IMG/VR virus record: IMGVR_UViG_3300011271_000003
Span: 34,805-98,804 of that record
Origin: a virus
Direction: 5' to 3' (one strand)
Length of the DNA stretch: 64,000 nt
Below, one piece after another: positions 7,554-15,441 of the stretch. Made by a program: the position numbers and the translations under genes. A model generated the notes under the pieces. That model had not been told where the DNA came from. It saw nothing but the letters and a program-made list of their open reading frames with translations, and made no database searches. Each line of letters starts with the position of its first letter. The stretch's first letter is position 1.

Positions 7554-9098
7554 CTATAATAGGTCCCTCCCGAAGATTCGTTGTGCGTCCGCCATTGCTT
7601 CCTGTATTAGGGGGTCTGCGGCTGTCATTCCGTACGCCTCAGGGTCCACGGTATCTCCTAGCAGGAACCTTAGGTCTTCCCATTTCTGGGAGATAACCGT
7701 CCTGCGTCCGATGTCCACGGTATTCTTTGCCATTATGTCGATGATGTGGACTGCGTTCTTTTGTCCGATGCGGTGCTGACGATCTTCAGCCTGTATGTTT
7801 TTTGTAGGGGACCAATGTCGATCAAGAAATATGCCTGTGCTCGCTGCATGGAGCGTGATGCCCTCGCCACCAGCAGCGATTGTCCCGGCGAAAACATGCA
7901 AGTCACCCCGTTGGAATGCTTCGACAGCAAGATCACGTTCTGTCTGGGGGACCGTACCTGTATAACGGCCGACTGATATTTTATTAGCCTCCAGCCTCTG
8001 GGCAGCGAGATCGACCATGCTTCGGAATTGCGACCAGACAACAAGCTGTTCAGTGGGGTTTCCACTAACCATTTCCTCCAGTGCATCTAGCTTGGCGGAC
8101 GGCTCGATCAGAGTGGTTGTCATTCTTCGTTCCGGCTCGGGCTCCTCTCTTGCTTCGAGCGCACGCGCTCGTGCAGTCCTGGTTATAACGTACTTGTAGC
8201 CAATCTCTACTGATGCCAGAGCAAACTGCTGCAGCCTCACCAATTGCGCAATTACAACAGGCGCCACTAGAGGTTCATCTTCATGCTCGCCAACCCAAGC
8301 GATCATGTCCTTGCGCATCTGGTTGTACGCCTTACGTTGAGCTGGTCCGAGCTCAACCCAGACGTCTGAGTAATACTTCTCTGGCAGATCTTGAAGTACC
8401 TCTCTCTTAAGTCGTCGCACATACCACGGGCGCATCTCAGCTATAAGGTGCGGAGTGGTCTCCCTGTTGGGCTTGTTATAGTTTCGGAACGTTGCTCCGT
8501 TCTTCCCCTCAACTATCTGTTCCACGCAGTAGGTCTTTACGTGTCGCCAATAACTCGTGTAGCGCTTTGGATACAACCAATTCAGAATAGACCAGATGTC
8601 TGCTGGCCTGTTGTCTGCCGGTGTCCCTGACAGGCCAGTCTTGTACCTAGCTGGTAGAGCCTTCAGCGCTCGGGTTTGTTGTGCTTTTCTCGACTTTGCG
8701 CGGTGACATTCGTCAGCGATGATGTGGAACCAGGATACCCTGCGCAACTCCGGCATAAGCCGTAGGGCCTCGTAGTGAATGATATAGCAGGTGTAGTTCT
8801 GTGACAGAGCCTTAACAAATGCTGGCCGGTCCTTCCTATCGATTACGTAGATTCTCGCTGTGGGCCAGACTAGCTTTATATGCCTTACCCAAGCATCCTG
8901 GTGTGTCGCTAGCGGCGCTATGATCAGCGTCTTCCTTTTGGGTCCGCCCTTCACGTAGGTCTCGATACGCAGCTTGTAGTCGATCCAGAGCGCTTCAGGC
9001 GTCTTTCCCAATCCCATTTCGTCTGCGATGAGACGAGACAGGAGTGTTGGTATGCCTACCTTGTCGACACACTCCTGCTGGAATGGACGTGGCTCCAA
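7554..9098 (-). CDS. SNF2/DEAD-type DNA helicase
   Basis: 514 residues covering a complete superfamily 2 core: Q-like motif FQQEC, motif I DEMGLGKT (about 27-34), motif II DECHR (about 128), motif III LSGTP, motif IV region VVWSQFRSM, motif V AGTIAAGGEGITLHAAS and motif VI AEDRQHRIGQ. SNF2-family proteins are ATP-driven dsDNA translocases; phage versions serve replication or recombination. Start is TTG at 9098 after GAAGGAGAGTAGC, just past the upstream TAG. Confidence 0.92.
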   Translation of the reverse strand: MEPRPFQQECVDKVGIPTLLSRLIADEMGLGKTPEALWIDYKLRIETYVKGGPKRKTLIIAPLATHQDAWVRHIKLVWPTARIYVIDRKDRPAFVKALSQNYTCYIIHYEALRLMPELRRVSWFHIIADECHRAKSRKAQQTRALKALPARYKTGLSGTPADNRPADIWSILNWLYPKRYTSYWRHVKTYCVEQIVEGKNGATFRNYNKPNRETTPHLIAEMRPWYVRRLKREVLQDLPEKYYSDVWVELGPAQRKAYNQMRKDMIAWVGEHEDEPLVAPVVIAQLVRLQQFALASVEIGYKYVITRTARARALEAREEPEPERRMTTTLIEPSAKLDALEEMVSGNPTEQLVVWSQFRSMVDLAAQRLEANKISVGRYTGTVPQTERDLAVEAFQRGDLHVFAGTIAAGGEGITLHAASTGIFLDRHWSPTKNIQAEDRQHRIGQKNAVHIIDIMAKNTVDIGRRTVISQKWEDLRFLLGDTVDPEAYGMTAADPLIQEAMADAQRIFGRDLL

Positions 9099-9099
9099 G

Positions 9100-9357
9100 C
9101 TACTCTCCTTCGGGCCTGTAGTCTCGGATGAGGTCGTCCAAGCCGGTTCCTTGGAGGCTCTCCATTGCCTTCGCCGTCATAGTCTCTTGTTGTCTGAGTG
9201 CCTCGAAGAACTCCTTGGCGATCTCTGGGTGTCTATGGTTCATGAAGGACTGTAGTCGGTTCGTGAGGTTCCGCTCGAGGAGTTCGAACTTCTCCTCGAG
9301 AAACTGTACACGCCCCTCCAAGTCGTGACGTGGAGGCCTCCAGTCGAACTCATCCAT
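9100..9357 (-). CDS. Hypothetical coiled-coil protein, 85 residues
   Basis: Residues 12-75 are almost entirely helical with heptads (GRVQFLEEKFELLERNL, EIAKEFFEALRQQETM). It ends at the helicase start and overlaps the upstream gene by 8 bp, so it may be a helicase partner; that is inference. Confidence 0.65.
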   Translation of the reverse strand: MDEFDWRPPRHDLEGRVQFLEEKFELLERNLTNRLQSFMNHRHPEIAKEFFEALRQQETMTAKAMESLQGTGLDDLIRDYRPEGE

Positions 9358-9607
9358 CCTCTTCGCTCTCTTCCTCTTCTGACAGGAATGCTTTTTGCCA
9401 GCACTCGTCGTGAGTGCCAGAGATCAGGATCTCTCGATCGCCTGCTGTCAGCATGGGGAGTGCGTTCTGGATGAACATTCCCTCTTGCCATCTCTGAAAG
9501 GCGTCTGCGGGGATGTTCTCGACGATCGCTGGCTTGGAGCAGAACTGGCACGTCGTTTCAAAATGAATCTTTCCGTTGTCGGTCGTTGTGATCTTGCCGT
9601 TAATCAT
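9350..9607 (-). CDS. Hypothetical Cys-containing protein with acidic tail
   Basis: 85 residues. TTCQFCSKPAIVENIPADAF and the pattern FQRWQEGMFIQNALPMLTAG are reminiscent of a widespread small actinophage protein; one CxxC and a distal CW may bind metal. C-terminus is SEEEESEEDG. Function unknown. Confidence 0.7.
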   Translation of the reverse strand: MINGKITTTDNGKIHFETTCQFCSKPAIVENIPADAFQRWQEGMFIQNALPMLTAGDREILISGTHDECWQKAFLSEEEESEEDG

Positions 9608-9819
9608 TCTTCTCCTTCTTCGTCTTCGTCTTCATCGCCATCATCTTCGTCATCAGCTTCGGGCTCACGGAGCTCGTAGTAGACACATTCATGTGTCCCC
9701 TGGCTATCGTCGTAAGTCCCTGAGTAGAACCGAATGATCTCGTCCTCAGCGTACTCGTCAAGAATTGGCACGTCTTGCTCGAGCTTCAGAAGCTCTCTGA
9801 TCGCCTCACGAGGTGTCAT
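9604..9819 (-). CDS. Very acidic hypothetical protein, 71 residues
   Basis: MTPREAIRELLKLEQDVPIL forms an N-terminal helix; the last 20 residues are nearly all Asp/Glu. Such proteins can mimic DNA, but nothing specific shows this here. Overlaps both neighbours. Confidence 0.65.
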   Translation of the reverse strand: MTPREAIRELLKLEQDVPILDEYAEDEIIRFYSGTYDDSQGTHECVYYELREPEADDEDDGDEDEDEEGEE

Positions 9820-10058
9820 GACTTCTCCTCTTCCAGGAGCGTTCGGATTGTTAGACAGGGGTAAATCTGTTCGCAGCCTAGACAGGTCGGCTTGCCGTTG
9901 AATGTGAAGACGGTACTAGGACTATGCAGCCTCCAAACACGTCGCAGCGACTTGTGGTCGGTGCGGATATGCTCTTCCAGGTTGTCGATGTGCTGCCTCA
10001 GATTGGCAATGCCACCTCGTATGTTGTGTATAGCTTCTGGCGAATATTGGTAAATCAC
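9816..10058 (-). CDS. Hypothetical protein with single CxxC, 80 residues
   Basis: GTG 10058 overlaps the upstream TGA (GTGA) and follows GGAGGGCGGA. Helical first half (IHNIRGGIANLRQHIDNLEE), then FTFNGKPTCLGCEQIYPCL with three Cys. The longer frame upstream is overlapped by another coding gene, so this start is preferred. Confidence 0.6.
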   Translation of the reverse strand: MIYQYSPEAIHNIRGGIANLRQHIDNLEEHIRTDHKSLRRVWRLHSPSTVFTFNGKPTCLGCEQIYPCLTIRTLLEEEKS

Positions 10059-10192
10059 TCCGCCCTCCAGAGTCGCCTCCAGTGAGGCTGATTCTTTTTG
10101 TGTCCTAGGGAGTTTCTGCTCCCTGCTCCAGGTAGCTCCCCGCAATGCGGACAGTCGATCGTGAGAGCTAGTGCTACTTGTTCTTCAGTCAT
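10055..10192 (-). CDS. Small zinc-knuckle-like protein, 45 residues
   Basis: ATG 10192 after GGAGTC, coupled to the upstream gene. Contains TIDCPHCGELPG (CxxC) and a basic C-terminus (GHKKNQPHWRRLWRAE). Coding is supported by overlap geometry at both ends. Confidence 0.6.
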   Translation of the reverse strand: MTEEQVALALTIDCPHCGELPGAGSRNSLGHKKNQPHWRRLWRAE

Positions 10193-10689
10193 GACTCCTC
10201 CTCTGTAGTCTCGTCCGGATATAGTTCCTTATCTCGTGCACTCACGGTTACGTGGAGGTCGGCGGTATCTGCCTCCTCTAGCTGCATGATGATGACTTCT
10301 ATTGCCTCTCCTACACTAAGATTCCTTTCGTAGTCGATCACCTCCTGTTCTGTCATTTGGTGCTTCTCGACCGAATCGTAGTACGATTCCAGAGACGTGG
10401 CGTACTCGACTGTTACCGTTCGCTTGACCACTATCTCACGTTCGGGCATTCTTTCCTCCACGGCTTGGATCGGATCGCTTTGGCCATAAGCCCTAGTGCA
10501 AACTCCGCAAACTGTCGAGCCAGTCTGCCTTAGTGCTTCTTGTGGCGTCTTCCAGAAGTACCTAGCACTCTCCCACTGCTCGGATACTATTCTGCAACAG
10601 ACTGTTCGCGCTAGCAGAGGTCTGACGGCGTGCCATAGACCTCTGCTAGAGGGGTCATTCCTCGGAATCGGTCTGGCGTAGAGCGGCAT
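10189..10689 (-). CDS. Hypothetical two-part protein, 166 residues
   Basis: Residues 1-79 hold TVCCRIVSEQWESARYFW and CGVCTRAYG, a Cys pair module. Residues 80-166 begin MPEREIVVKRTVTVEY and form a different alpha/beta domain. ATG at residue 80 has its own GGAGGAAAG, so this may be two in-frame products or a recent fusion; the frame is continuous. Confidence 0.6.
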   Translation of the reverse strand: MPLYARPIPRNDPSSRGLWHAVRPLLARTVCCRIVSEQWESARYFWKTPQEALRQTGSTVCGVCTRAYGQSDPIQAVEERMPEREIVVKRTVTVEYATSLESYYDSVEKHQMTEQEVIDYERNLSVGEAIEVIIMQLEEADTADLHVTVSARDKELYPDETTEEES

Positions 10690-10702
10690 TCCTTCCTCCC
10701 AC

Positions 10703-10849
10703 TTAACGTAGTCTTGAGGACAAGCGCTCGGCTAGTTCGTTTATGTAGTCTGCCCTCTCCTGTGAGCGAATCTTATGAGGATCAGGAAGTAGGTTCAACA
10801 GCTCTTTTATGTCCTTTTCACTTAGCAGCACGACCTTGAATTCTGTCAC
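10703..10849 (-). CDS. Hypothetical helical protein, 48 residues
   Basis: GTG 10849 overlaps the TGA of the upstream gene and is preceded by GGGAGG. MTEFKVVLLSEKDIKELLNL then two helices (SQERADYINELAERLSSRLR). Function unknown. Confidence 0.55.
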   Translation of the reverse strand: MTEFKVVLLSEKDIKELLNLLPDPHKIRSQERADYINELAERLSSRLR

Positions 10850-11124
10850 CGTTTTCCTCCCAAGTAAACTTCGCCTACTACGTCGCCGGATCTCGGACAC
10901 AACCATAGTAGGACCCAAACCTTACCTCGCTTCTCGTATTGCGTCAATAGCCTGGAAGAGGCGCCTCCATTGTATGGGTGGCGCAACCTGCATCGGGAGC
11001 ACCACTCTCCCCTGTTTACATCTTGAAGAGTCGGAGGATCTCCCTGAGCCCAGTCTGCTCCGCGGTGCTTCCGCTTGCGTCGGAAGGTCCTGTAGATGTG
11101 CCGCGGAAAAAGTTCGTCGTTCAT
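10846..11124 (-). CDS. Hypothetical CxxC protein, 92 residues
   Basis: Basic N-terminus (RTFRRKRKHRG), then WCSRCRLRHPYNGGASSRLL and a beta pair (KVWVLLWLCPRSGDVVGEVYL). Three Cys may form a zinc site. No family recognised. Confidence 0.6.
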   Translation of the reverse strand: MNDELFPRHIYRTFRRKRKHRGADWAQGDPPTLQDVNRGEWCSRCRLRHPYNGGASSRLLTQYEKRGKVWVLLWLCPRSGDVVGEVYLGGKR

Positions 11125-11130
11125 CTTCAG

Positions 11131-11328
11131 TCATCTCGGCAGTTTCTCTCGCAGATCCTGGGCCAACAGCTCTGCATGTGCTGTAGCTGCGTTAACTTGA
11201 CGCTCTTCCACTACGGTGAACATCTTGCTGTCGCACCTGTCACCGTATCGCTCGTGCCGTAGCTCAGTTGATGAGCTGACGCGTATGCGCATCTTGTGCC
11301 GGACACACCGGACATAGGTGTTAGTCAT
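11131..11328 (-). CDS. Hypothetical protein, 65 residues
   Basis: ATG 11328 shares bases with the TGA of the upstream microprotein (TGATG). MTNTYVRCVRHKMRIRVSSS suggests two strands, followed by a C-terminal helix (NAATAHAELLAQDLREKLPR). Confidence 0.55.
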   Translation of the reverse strand: MTNTYVRCVRHKMRIRVSSSTELRHERYGDRCDSKMFTVVEERQVNAATAHAELLAQDLREKLPR

Positions 11329-11411
11329 CACCACACCAGATGTAGTAGGAAGTATGCGGACGTATATGCAACTACTGTTAGGGCTGCTATCACTAGCTTG
11401 CCCACTAACAC
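11328..11411 (-). CDS. Single-helix membrane microprotein, 27 residues
   Basis: GTG 11411 follows GGAGGGTGGTAA. Translation MLVGKLVIAALTVVAYTSAY plus FLLHLVW is one transmembrane helix with an N-terminal Lys. The stop overlaps the next start, typical of this operon. Confidence 0.55.
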   Translation of the reverse strand: MLVGKLVIAALTVVAYTSAYFLLHLVW

Positions 11412-11609
11412 TTACCACCCTCCATGGGATGCGGCAAACTGGTGAAGTACCGGTCTGCACACCGGTTATCAGCAGAGCTGCTGAAGTTGCCGCCAGTCGG
11501 GCAGCGCCGGTCTCCTGCCACGCCGCCACATCGGCCTATGCGCCCTAGTATCGTGGGCAGTGCCTTAAGTCCTAGCTCGGTAGCTTCGGCGAGACCTGTG
11601 CCACTGCAG
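11412..11609 (-). other. Stretch of about 200 bp without a convincing start
   Basis: A frame ending at 11405 is open here (GLAEATELGLKALPTILGRI, then a Cys-rich part with RCGG and RCPTGG) but has no good start codon or ribosome site. It may be a coding remnant. No RNA element or repeat was seen. Confidence 0.3.
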
Positions 11610-11876
11610 TTAGTCAGGGTACACGAAGTGCGAGCGGTCGTCGGGGTCAGGAGGTGGTGTACGCCGATCACTATCCGAACAGTGGTCTTCGTCAGTTGTG
11701 ACCACTGGTAGAGCCGGATCGAGCTGGCTAGGATGTTCATGCGTCTCCTCTTTGAATGGACCTATGTAACGGATAACCTGAATCGGCTCACCATCAGACC
11801 ACTCGAGAGTTATCTCAACGTCGTATGCCCCAGTGGGAAGGTTCTCCGGAAAGCCTACAAACGTCTGGTATATCAT
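11610..11876 (-). CDS. Hypothetical protein, 88 residues
   Basis: ATG 11876 meets the end of the upstream HNH-like gene. Residues 5-45 form a small beta fold (FVGFPENLPTGAYDVEITLE, IQVIRYIGPF); the tail is Pro/Asp-rich. Function unknown. Confidence 0.65.
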   Translation of the reverse strand: MIYQTFVGFPENLPTGAYDVEITLEWSDGEPIQVIRYIGPFKEETHEHPSQLDPALPVVTTDEDHCSDSDRRTPPPDPDDRSHFVYPD

Positions 11877-12289
11877 TACCGGTTCCGCCCCTCTTCCGCT
11901 GCGGTGCAAGATCCACAGCACCTACATGTCGCATACCCGCAGTCGAAACAACAAGTACTGCCGTAGCGCTGTGCATACTTAATCCGCTGGCATACTCGGC
12001 ACGTACCGTTCGACTCTTGGCGGCCGAAACGTTCTGTATCGTGTCCTTTTCCGCATGCTCCTCTGGAGCAGTCGTAATGTCTGTGACATGGAACACAAAG
12101 CGTAACGTAGACATTTCTTGTGTCGTGAACGTGAGCCCACTCCTGAGCTCGACTCTGGCACCCGCCTTCACAAAGTTGCCGGTGCGCAGGACCAAATCTT
12201 TGTCGGAGCCAGGTATGCAGCATCTGGTACGCAGCCGAGTTCTTGGGCAGCGCAACGTACGGAGATCCGAACTCAAGAGTAACTTGCAC
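11876..12289 (-). CDS. HNH-like Cys/His-rich nuclease, paralogue of the 17.7 kb gene
   Basis: 137 residues from GTG 12289. Core LCEGGCQSRAQEWAHVHDTR, VTLCVPCHRHYD and KGHDTERFGRQ has the paired Cys and VH/CH spacing of small HNH endonucleases; the tail adds CRVCQR, CFDCGYATCRCC. The gene at 17703-18071 has the same core (LCEGGCQSRAEDWAYVHGTR). A mobile, duplicated endonuclease is likely; catalytic activity is inferred from the pattern only. Confidence 0.7.
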   Translation of the reverse strand: MQVTLEFGSPYVALPKNSAAYQMLHTWLRQRFGPAHRQLCEGGCQSRAQEWAHVHDTRNVYVTLCVPCHRHYDCSRGACGKGHDTERFGRQESNGTCRVCQRIKYAQRYGSTCCFDCGYATCRCCGSCTAAEEGRNR

Positions 12290-12290
12290 C

Positions 12291-12374
12291 CTAGCGCCTT
12301 TCTTCTGCAGCTACGCAAGCTCGACAAGGCCTCTTATCTTCAGGTGGGCTATCAAGAAGCCTGAGTAGCCTCAT
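12291..12374 (-). CDS. Hypothetical microprotein, 27 residues
   Basis: ATG 12374 overlaps the TGA of the upstream gene (ATGA). MRLLRLLDSPPEDKRPCRAC then VAAEERR; its end holds the ribosome site of the next gene. Supported by overlap geometry only. Confidence 0.4.
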   Translation of the reverse strand: MRLLRLLDSPPEDKRPCRACVAAEERR

Positions 12375-12655
12375 GGTACTATTTCAAATAGATGCCAGAC
12401 GAACCCACTTGCTTGGACCGCTGTTCCGATGTATACTTTCCCTGCCGGATCGAAGTCATGTCCAGTGCCGTGGATTTCGAACGTTCGCTGAATCCAAGTC
12501 TCCTCTGCTCTGACGGTATGCATTTCCCAGAGACAGATAGCATTCGCGATGTGGTTCTGGGCCCCAACATGCAGAAGCTGCGCCCCGTTAGGAAGCTCGA
12601 CAGTTAGTGGCTTCTCGGGCTGTAGCGAGAGTTCGTGCTTCCAGATCACTTTCAT
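12371..12655 (-). CDS. DUF7352-like protein
   Basis: 94 residues: MKVIWKHELSLQPEKPLTVE, LPNGAQLLHVGAQNHIANAI, LWEMHTVRAEE, FEIHGTGHDFD, VWHLFE. This is the pattern of a small beta-rich family found widely in phages and actinobacteria (named DUF7352 from memory). Function unknown. Confidence 0.75.
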   Translation of the reverse strand: MKVIWKHELSLQPEKPLTVELPNGAQLLHVGAQNHIANAICLWEMHTVRAEETWIQRTFEIHGTGHDFDPAGKVYIGTAVQASGFVWHLFEIVP

Positions 12656-12906
12656 TCGGTTTCACCTTTCGGTGGTGTCCAGCCCATTGCTACGAGTGCT
12701 TCGTATGTGTTCGTGTTGAGTCTGGTCTTGACGTCTACGTCAACGACTATTCCGTCTGTAACGTCCAGGCCAATGGTTGCGATGGGGATTTTCTCAGGTC
12801 GGAGGCGCACATCGAGCGCAGTTAGGTAGACAGGGTGGCCGCCCAGCTTGATCTCCTGAACTATGGAGCCCCTGGAAGTAATTTCTAGTCGATTTACGTT
12901 TGTCAT
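12652..12906 (-). CDS. Hypothetical beta-rich protein, 84 residues
   Basis: MTNVNRLEITSRGSIVQEIK, VYLTALDVRLRPEKI, ATIGLDVTDGIVVDVDV suggest a single beta domain; C-terminus YEALVAMGWTPPKGETE. Overlaps both neighbours. Confidence 0.65.
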   Translation of the reverse strand: MTNVNRLEITSRGSIVQEIKLGGHPVYLTALDVRLRPEKIPIATIGLDVTDGIVVDVDVKTRLNTNTYEALVAMGWTPPKGETE

Positions 12907-13163
12907 TCAGCTTCACCCTTCGGTCGGAAGAACTCGTCTGCTTCTTCTTTTTTGATACACTTCCTACCACACGGGCAGAGTACAGTTGCGAGGTGTCCTG
13001 CCCTGATATGATAGTAGATAATCTGTGGCGACAGGCGAGGAACGGTCTTTGCGTAGTTCACTGGAGTAATCAGCGGTGCGTCCTCGATCTCGTCAAGGGC
13101 CATCGCTTTGAGCAGCTCGTCTATGTTCGAGTATGCGTGCTCGCTTTCATCGTTCGCGGTCAT
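12903..13163 (-). CDS. Helix-turn-helix DNA-binding protein (MerR/excisionase-like)
   Basis: 86 residues. Residues 34-80 (ITPVNYAKTVPRLSPQIIYY, HIRAGHLATVLCPCGRKCI, EEADEFF) follow the winged-helix excisionase pattern: recognition helix after a turn, 'YYHIRAGHL' and a final 'ADEFF' strand-helix. The CPCGRKC insert is usual in actinophage members. Confidence 0.75.
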   Translation of the reverse strand: MTANDESEHAYSNIDELLKAMALDEIEDAPLITPVNYAKTVPRLSPQIIYYHIRAGHLATVLCPCGRKCIKKEEADEFFRPKGEAE

Positions 13164-13293
13164 AGTACAACTCTCGTGGGTTTACGTTGCTCGATGAAGC
13201 ACGCTAGTCCGCGCCTTAGACGCGCTATAGTAAAGTCTAATCGCTGAGCTCACCCACTTTGACACCTTTTTAAGGAGGCTAGAGCTAGAGCGT

Positions 13294-13473
13294 CTAACTT
13301 AATTCTAACTCTTCGTGCTGCAGCTGGCTATCATAGGCGCGCTGCGCCTGCTCGTCGGGCGACAGTTGATCCCAGGTAGGAGTGTACACGTCTCCTACGA
13401 GCTGCTTGGCCTGGCGCCAGATTCCGTAGGAAATCATTGCTGCTGCCGTAACCGGCTCAAGATCGTTGTGCAC
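13294..13473 (-). CDS. Hypothetical protein, 59 residues
   Basis: GTG 13473 after GGTGGAG, overlapping the upstream gene's end. Helical: LEPVTAAAMISYGIWRQAKQ, then TPTWDQLSPDEQAQRAYDSQ. The 13164-13293 gap below it holds small hairpins (around GCGCGTCTAAGGCGC) but no gene. Confidence 0.6.
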   Translation of the reverse strand: MHNDLEPVTAAAMISYGIWRQAKQLVGDVYTPTWDQLSPDEQAQRAYDSQLQHEELELS

Positions 13474-13783
13474 TTTGCTCCACCACTTTTACCTTCGGGC
13501 AAGTAGTTGTCGGACGCCGTACGTGACTAGGCTTCCAAATCTCTGTGCACTGAGGCCGAATGCACACCAGTACCGGAACGTCGTTGTTCGTTGCCTTCGC
13601 CTTCCAGATATGCTTACCGGTCGGGTTCCCCTGCGAGGTCTTGGCTGCGTACAGCCTCTCCCTGATACGCGCCTCGTTTCGCTTCTGCTCTCTGACACAC
13701 CTCATGTGTCCTTCGTGGTAGACACCAGCCGCTCGCTGACAGACTTCCTCGTCAGGCTTTAGCGGGTCACATCTGTTCATCAT
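13457..13783 (-). CDS. Hypothetical zinc-binding-like protein, 108 residues
   Basis: ATG 13783 follows GGATGGGAGGA. N-terminal helix with CDPLKPDEEVCQRAAGVYHE (tetratrico-like C..C spacing), basic middle, then VLVCIRPQCTEIW. Four Cys suggest metal binding. No family assigned. Confidence 0.6.
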   Translation of the reverse strand: MMNRCDPLKPDEEVCQRAAGVYHEGHMRCVREQKRNEARIRERLYAAKTSQGNPTGKHIWKAKATNNDVPVLVCIRPQCTEIWKPSHVRRPTTTCPKVKVVEQSAQRS

Positions 13784-13938
13784 TCCTCCCATCCTGCTTC
13801 GCAAAGGCAGTCTCCATTGCCGCAGCAGCCCCACCCGTGCTTCTCTGGATCGTCCTGGGCAGGACACCAGGGCGCACACGTACAAGACCCTATGAAGGCT
13901 GCATGCTCTTCCCACTCGCCGTCGTTGTCGTCGCTCAT
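13780..13938 (-). CDS. Small Cys-rich protein, 52 residues
   Basis: ATG 13938. MSDDNDGEWEEHAAFIGSCT, then CTCAPWCPAQ and WGCCGNGDCLCEAGWEE: eight Cys in 35 residues, likely structural zinc. Stop overlaps the next ATG pair. Confidence 0.65.
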   Translation of the reverse strand: MSDDNDGEWEEHAAFIGSCTCAPWCPAQDDPEKHGWGCCGNGDCLCEAGWEE

Positions 13939-14222
13939 TCGTCTGGCCTCGGATCCTGCAGCGTAGGAAGGAATGGCCTAGGCTGCGAGCTAAAATGTCC
14001 ACGCTCCTGGAAGAACCCAGGAATCTGTCCTCCGTCAGGGTTGATCATCTTGTACTGAATCCACTCCGTCCGCAGGTAGCGTTTACCTACTCGACTGAAT
14101 TTGCGGTGCAGGAGTAGCTCACCGCACTTGTTGACCTGAACTCTTATCACCCGTGGGTACACGTGCTCCTGACCGCTGAAGGTGCTGACCACTACTTCAA
14201 ACTGCTTTCTCATCCGTGCCAC
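13935..14222 (-). CDS. Hypothetical protein, 95 residues
   Basis: GTG 14222 after GATAGGAAT. Beta-rich and basic: KQFEVVVSTFSGQEHVYPRV, IRVQVNKCGELLLHRKFSRV, YLRTEWIQYKMINPDGGQIP. Might bind nucleic acid; no family recognised. Confidence 0.65.
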   Translation of the reverse strand: MARMRKQFEVVVSTFSGQEHVYPRVIRVQVNKCGELLLHRKFSRVGKRYLRTEWIQYKMINPDGGQIPGFFQERGHFSSQPRPFLPTLQDPRPDE

Positions 14223-14377
14223 ATTCCTATCACCTGTAGATCGTCGTTGCTATCGGTAAGCCAGACTGGGTCGTCTTTGAGATTCTGTATCATTCGGTCT
14301 AGGACGTTTAGCAGCTGAACGTCCTCATCGCCGGTAGGCAGAATTGCTAGCTGAACGTCCAGTATAATCCTCTGCAT
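14210..14377 (-). CDS. Hypothetical acidic protein, 55 residues
   Basis: ATG 14377. MQRIILDVQLAILPTGDEDV, LLNVLDRMIQNLKDDPVWL: strand then helix. Overlaps the next gene by 13 bp; coding supported by tight packing. Confidence 0.6.
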   Translation of the reverse strand: MQRIILDVQLAILPTGDEDVQLLNVLDRMIQNLKDDPVWLTDSNDDLQVIGMWHG

Positions 14378-14378
14378 G

Positions 14379-14807
14379 TTAATAGGACCCTCTGTAGTTA
14401 AGGTCGTTCAGGATCTCGTGAGCCCGTCCTGTCTTCGCCTTCTCGTCGTCCTGGGCCGCCAGGAGTGCTAGGTTGTCCCGGGCCGCCTGAGCCAGCCCTG
14501 AATGAGGTGATACCTGGTCGTAACGCTTGTCACTCATTCCGCCTGTACCCTTAGGCGGAATCGTCCCATCGGGATTGACTTGCCGAGCCCAGCGATTGCG
14601 GATCGGCTTCATCACTTCTCCGTTCGCCAGTCGCTCAGGCGGGAGGAACTCTGGACATCTGTCGTTCCTACACTCGTACAGTTCCACCGTTGTGCCTTGT
14701 GGAATCCCTGACATAGGTGAGACCTGAGCACGGCGCCGGTTAAGCATAATTCCCATCTCATTACACGATGGGCAGCGTCTGCTCTCTTCCTCCTGCGTGT
14801 CGGTCAT
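14379..14807 (-). CDS. Zinc-ribbon protein, 142 residues
   Basis: RRCPSCNEMGIMLNRRR and VELYECRNDRCPEFLPP form a four-Cys zinc ribbon (about residues 12-55). The rest is polar and Gln/Arg-rich with SGLAQAARDNLALLAAQDDE. Possibly a nucleic-acid binding adaptor; function unknown. Confidence 0.7.
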   Translation of the reverse strand: MTDTQEEESRRCPSCNEMGIMLNRRRAQVSPMSGIPQGTTVELYECRNDRCPEFLPPERLANGEVMKPIRNRWARQVNPDGTIPPKGTGGMSDKRYDQVSPHSGLAQAARDNLALLAAQDDEKAKTGRAHEILNDLNYRGSY

Positions 14808-15229
14808 CCTGTAGCCTCCAGACGCTCAAGTTTCGCCTCTACTGCCTGGAGGCGCTTGTTAATCTCTAGGAAGCGTTGCTCTAGCGCTCCCAGTCTGGTG
14901 CCTCGTACTTTCTGAGCCTTTGCGACCCTCATAAAGACGTCAATGTCTGGATCGTCGAGTAGCTCCCACCTGGATGCAGCGCTCCCACCTCCTCGGCTTA
15001 GCTGCTTGATACAGTTCATCTGTTCGAGTCGGTTCAGACATGAAGAATAGTAGGGCGTAGGTAGCTCGAGCTGTCTGAAGAGCTTAGTTGTGTGCCCCTC
15101 CCAGATGAAGGCGTGCCGCTGGTCCCCACCGTCTGGGATGTTAACGGGTATGGCCCCTGTCTTCATTGCTGCGAACACTCTGCAGACATGTTCGTAGAGT
15201 TTTGGTGGAGCGCTTCGCATTGCGGTCAT
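14804..15229 (-). CDS. Winged-helix-like protein with C-terminal coiled coil
   Basis: 141 residues. KLYEHVCRVFAAMKTGAIPV ... FRQLELPTPYYSSCLNRLEQ ... MNCIKQLSRGGGSAASRWEL reads like a winged helix with a beta wing, and residues 115-141 (LEQRFLEINKRLQAVEAKLE) are a coiled coil. Likely a DNA-binding regulator; by structure pattern only. Confidence 0.65.
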   Translation of the reverse strand: MTAMRSAPPKLYEHVCRVFAAMKTGAIPVNIPDGGDQRHAFIWEGHTTKLFRQLELPTPYYSSCLNRLEQMNCIKQLSRGGGSAASRWELLDDPDIDVFMRVAKAQKVRGTRLGALEQRFLEINKRLQAVEAKLERLEATG

Positions 15230-15441
15230 GCGGGCTCCAGCTTGGCCCTGATTCGTTCTGCTGTTCTAGCTGCGTCGTCCATCGCGAGTGCGACTCCTAG
15301 TAGGTCTTCCCAGCTCTTGAGAGTGGGATCTGACGCTATATGTTTCTGCTGTGCATCTTTTTGGTCCGCCCAACCTTCGAGCACCGTGTCGAGTATGAAT
15401 GCTAGGACATCGGTCTCGTCGTTGTCGAGCTCAAGGGTCAT
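15226..15441 (-). CDS. Hypothetical helical protein, 71 residues
   Basis: ATG 15441 follows CGGAGGTCAGAGT. MTLELDNDETDVLAFILDTV ... LGVALAMDDAARTAERIRAK: all helices. The longer in-frame start upstream lacks a ribosome site. Confidence 0.65.
   Translation of the reverse strand: MTLELDNDETDVLAFILDTVLEGWADQKDAQQKHIASDPTLKSWEDLLGVALAMDDAARTAERIRAKLEPA

Noticed and set aside
10922-11134. 70-codon minus ORF MTEDERRTFSAAHLQ
   Set aside because: Overlaps a better CxxC gene (10846-11124) in another frame; no distinctive features.
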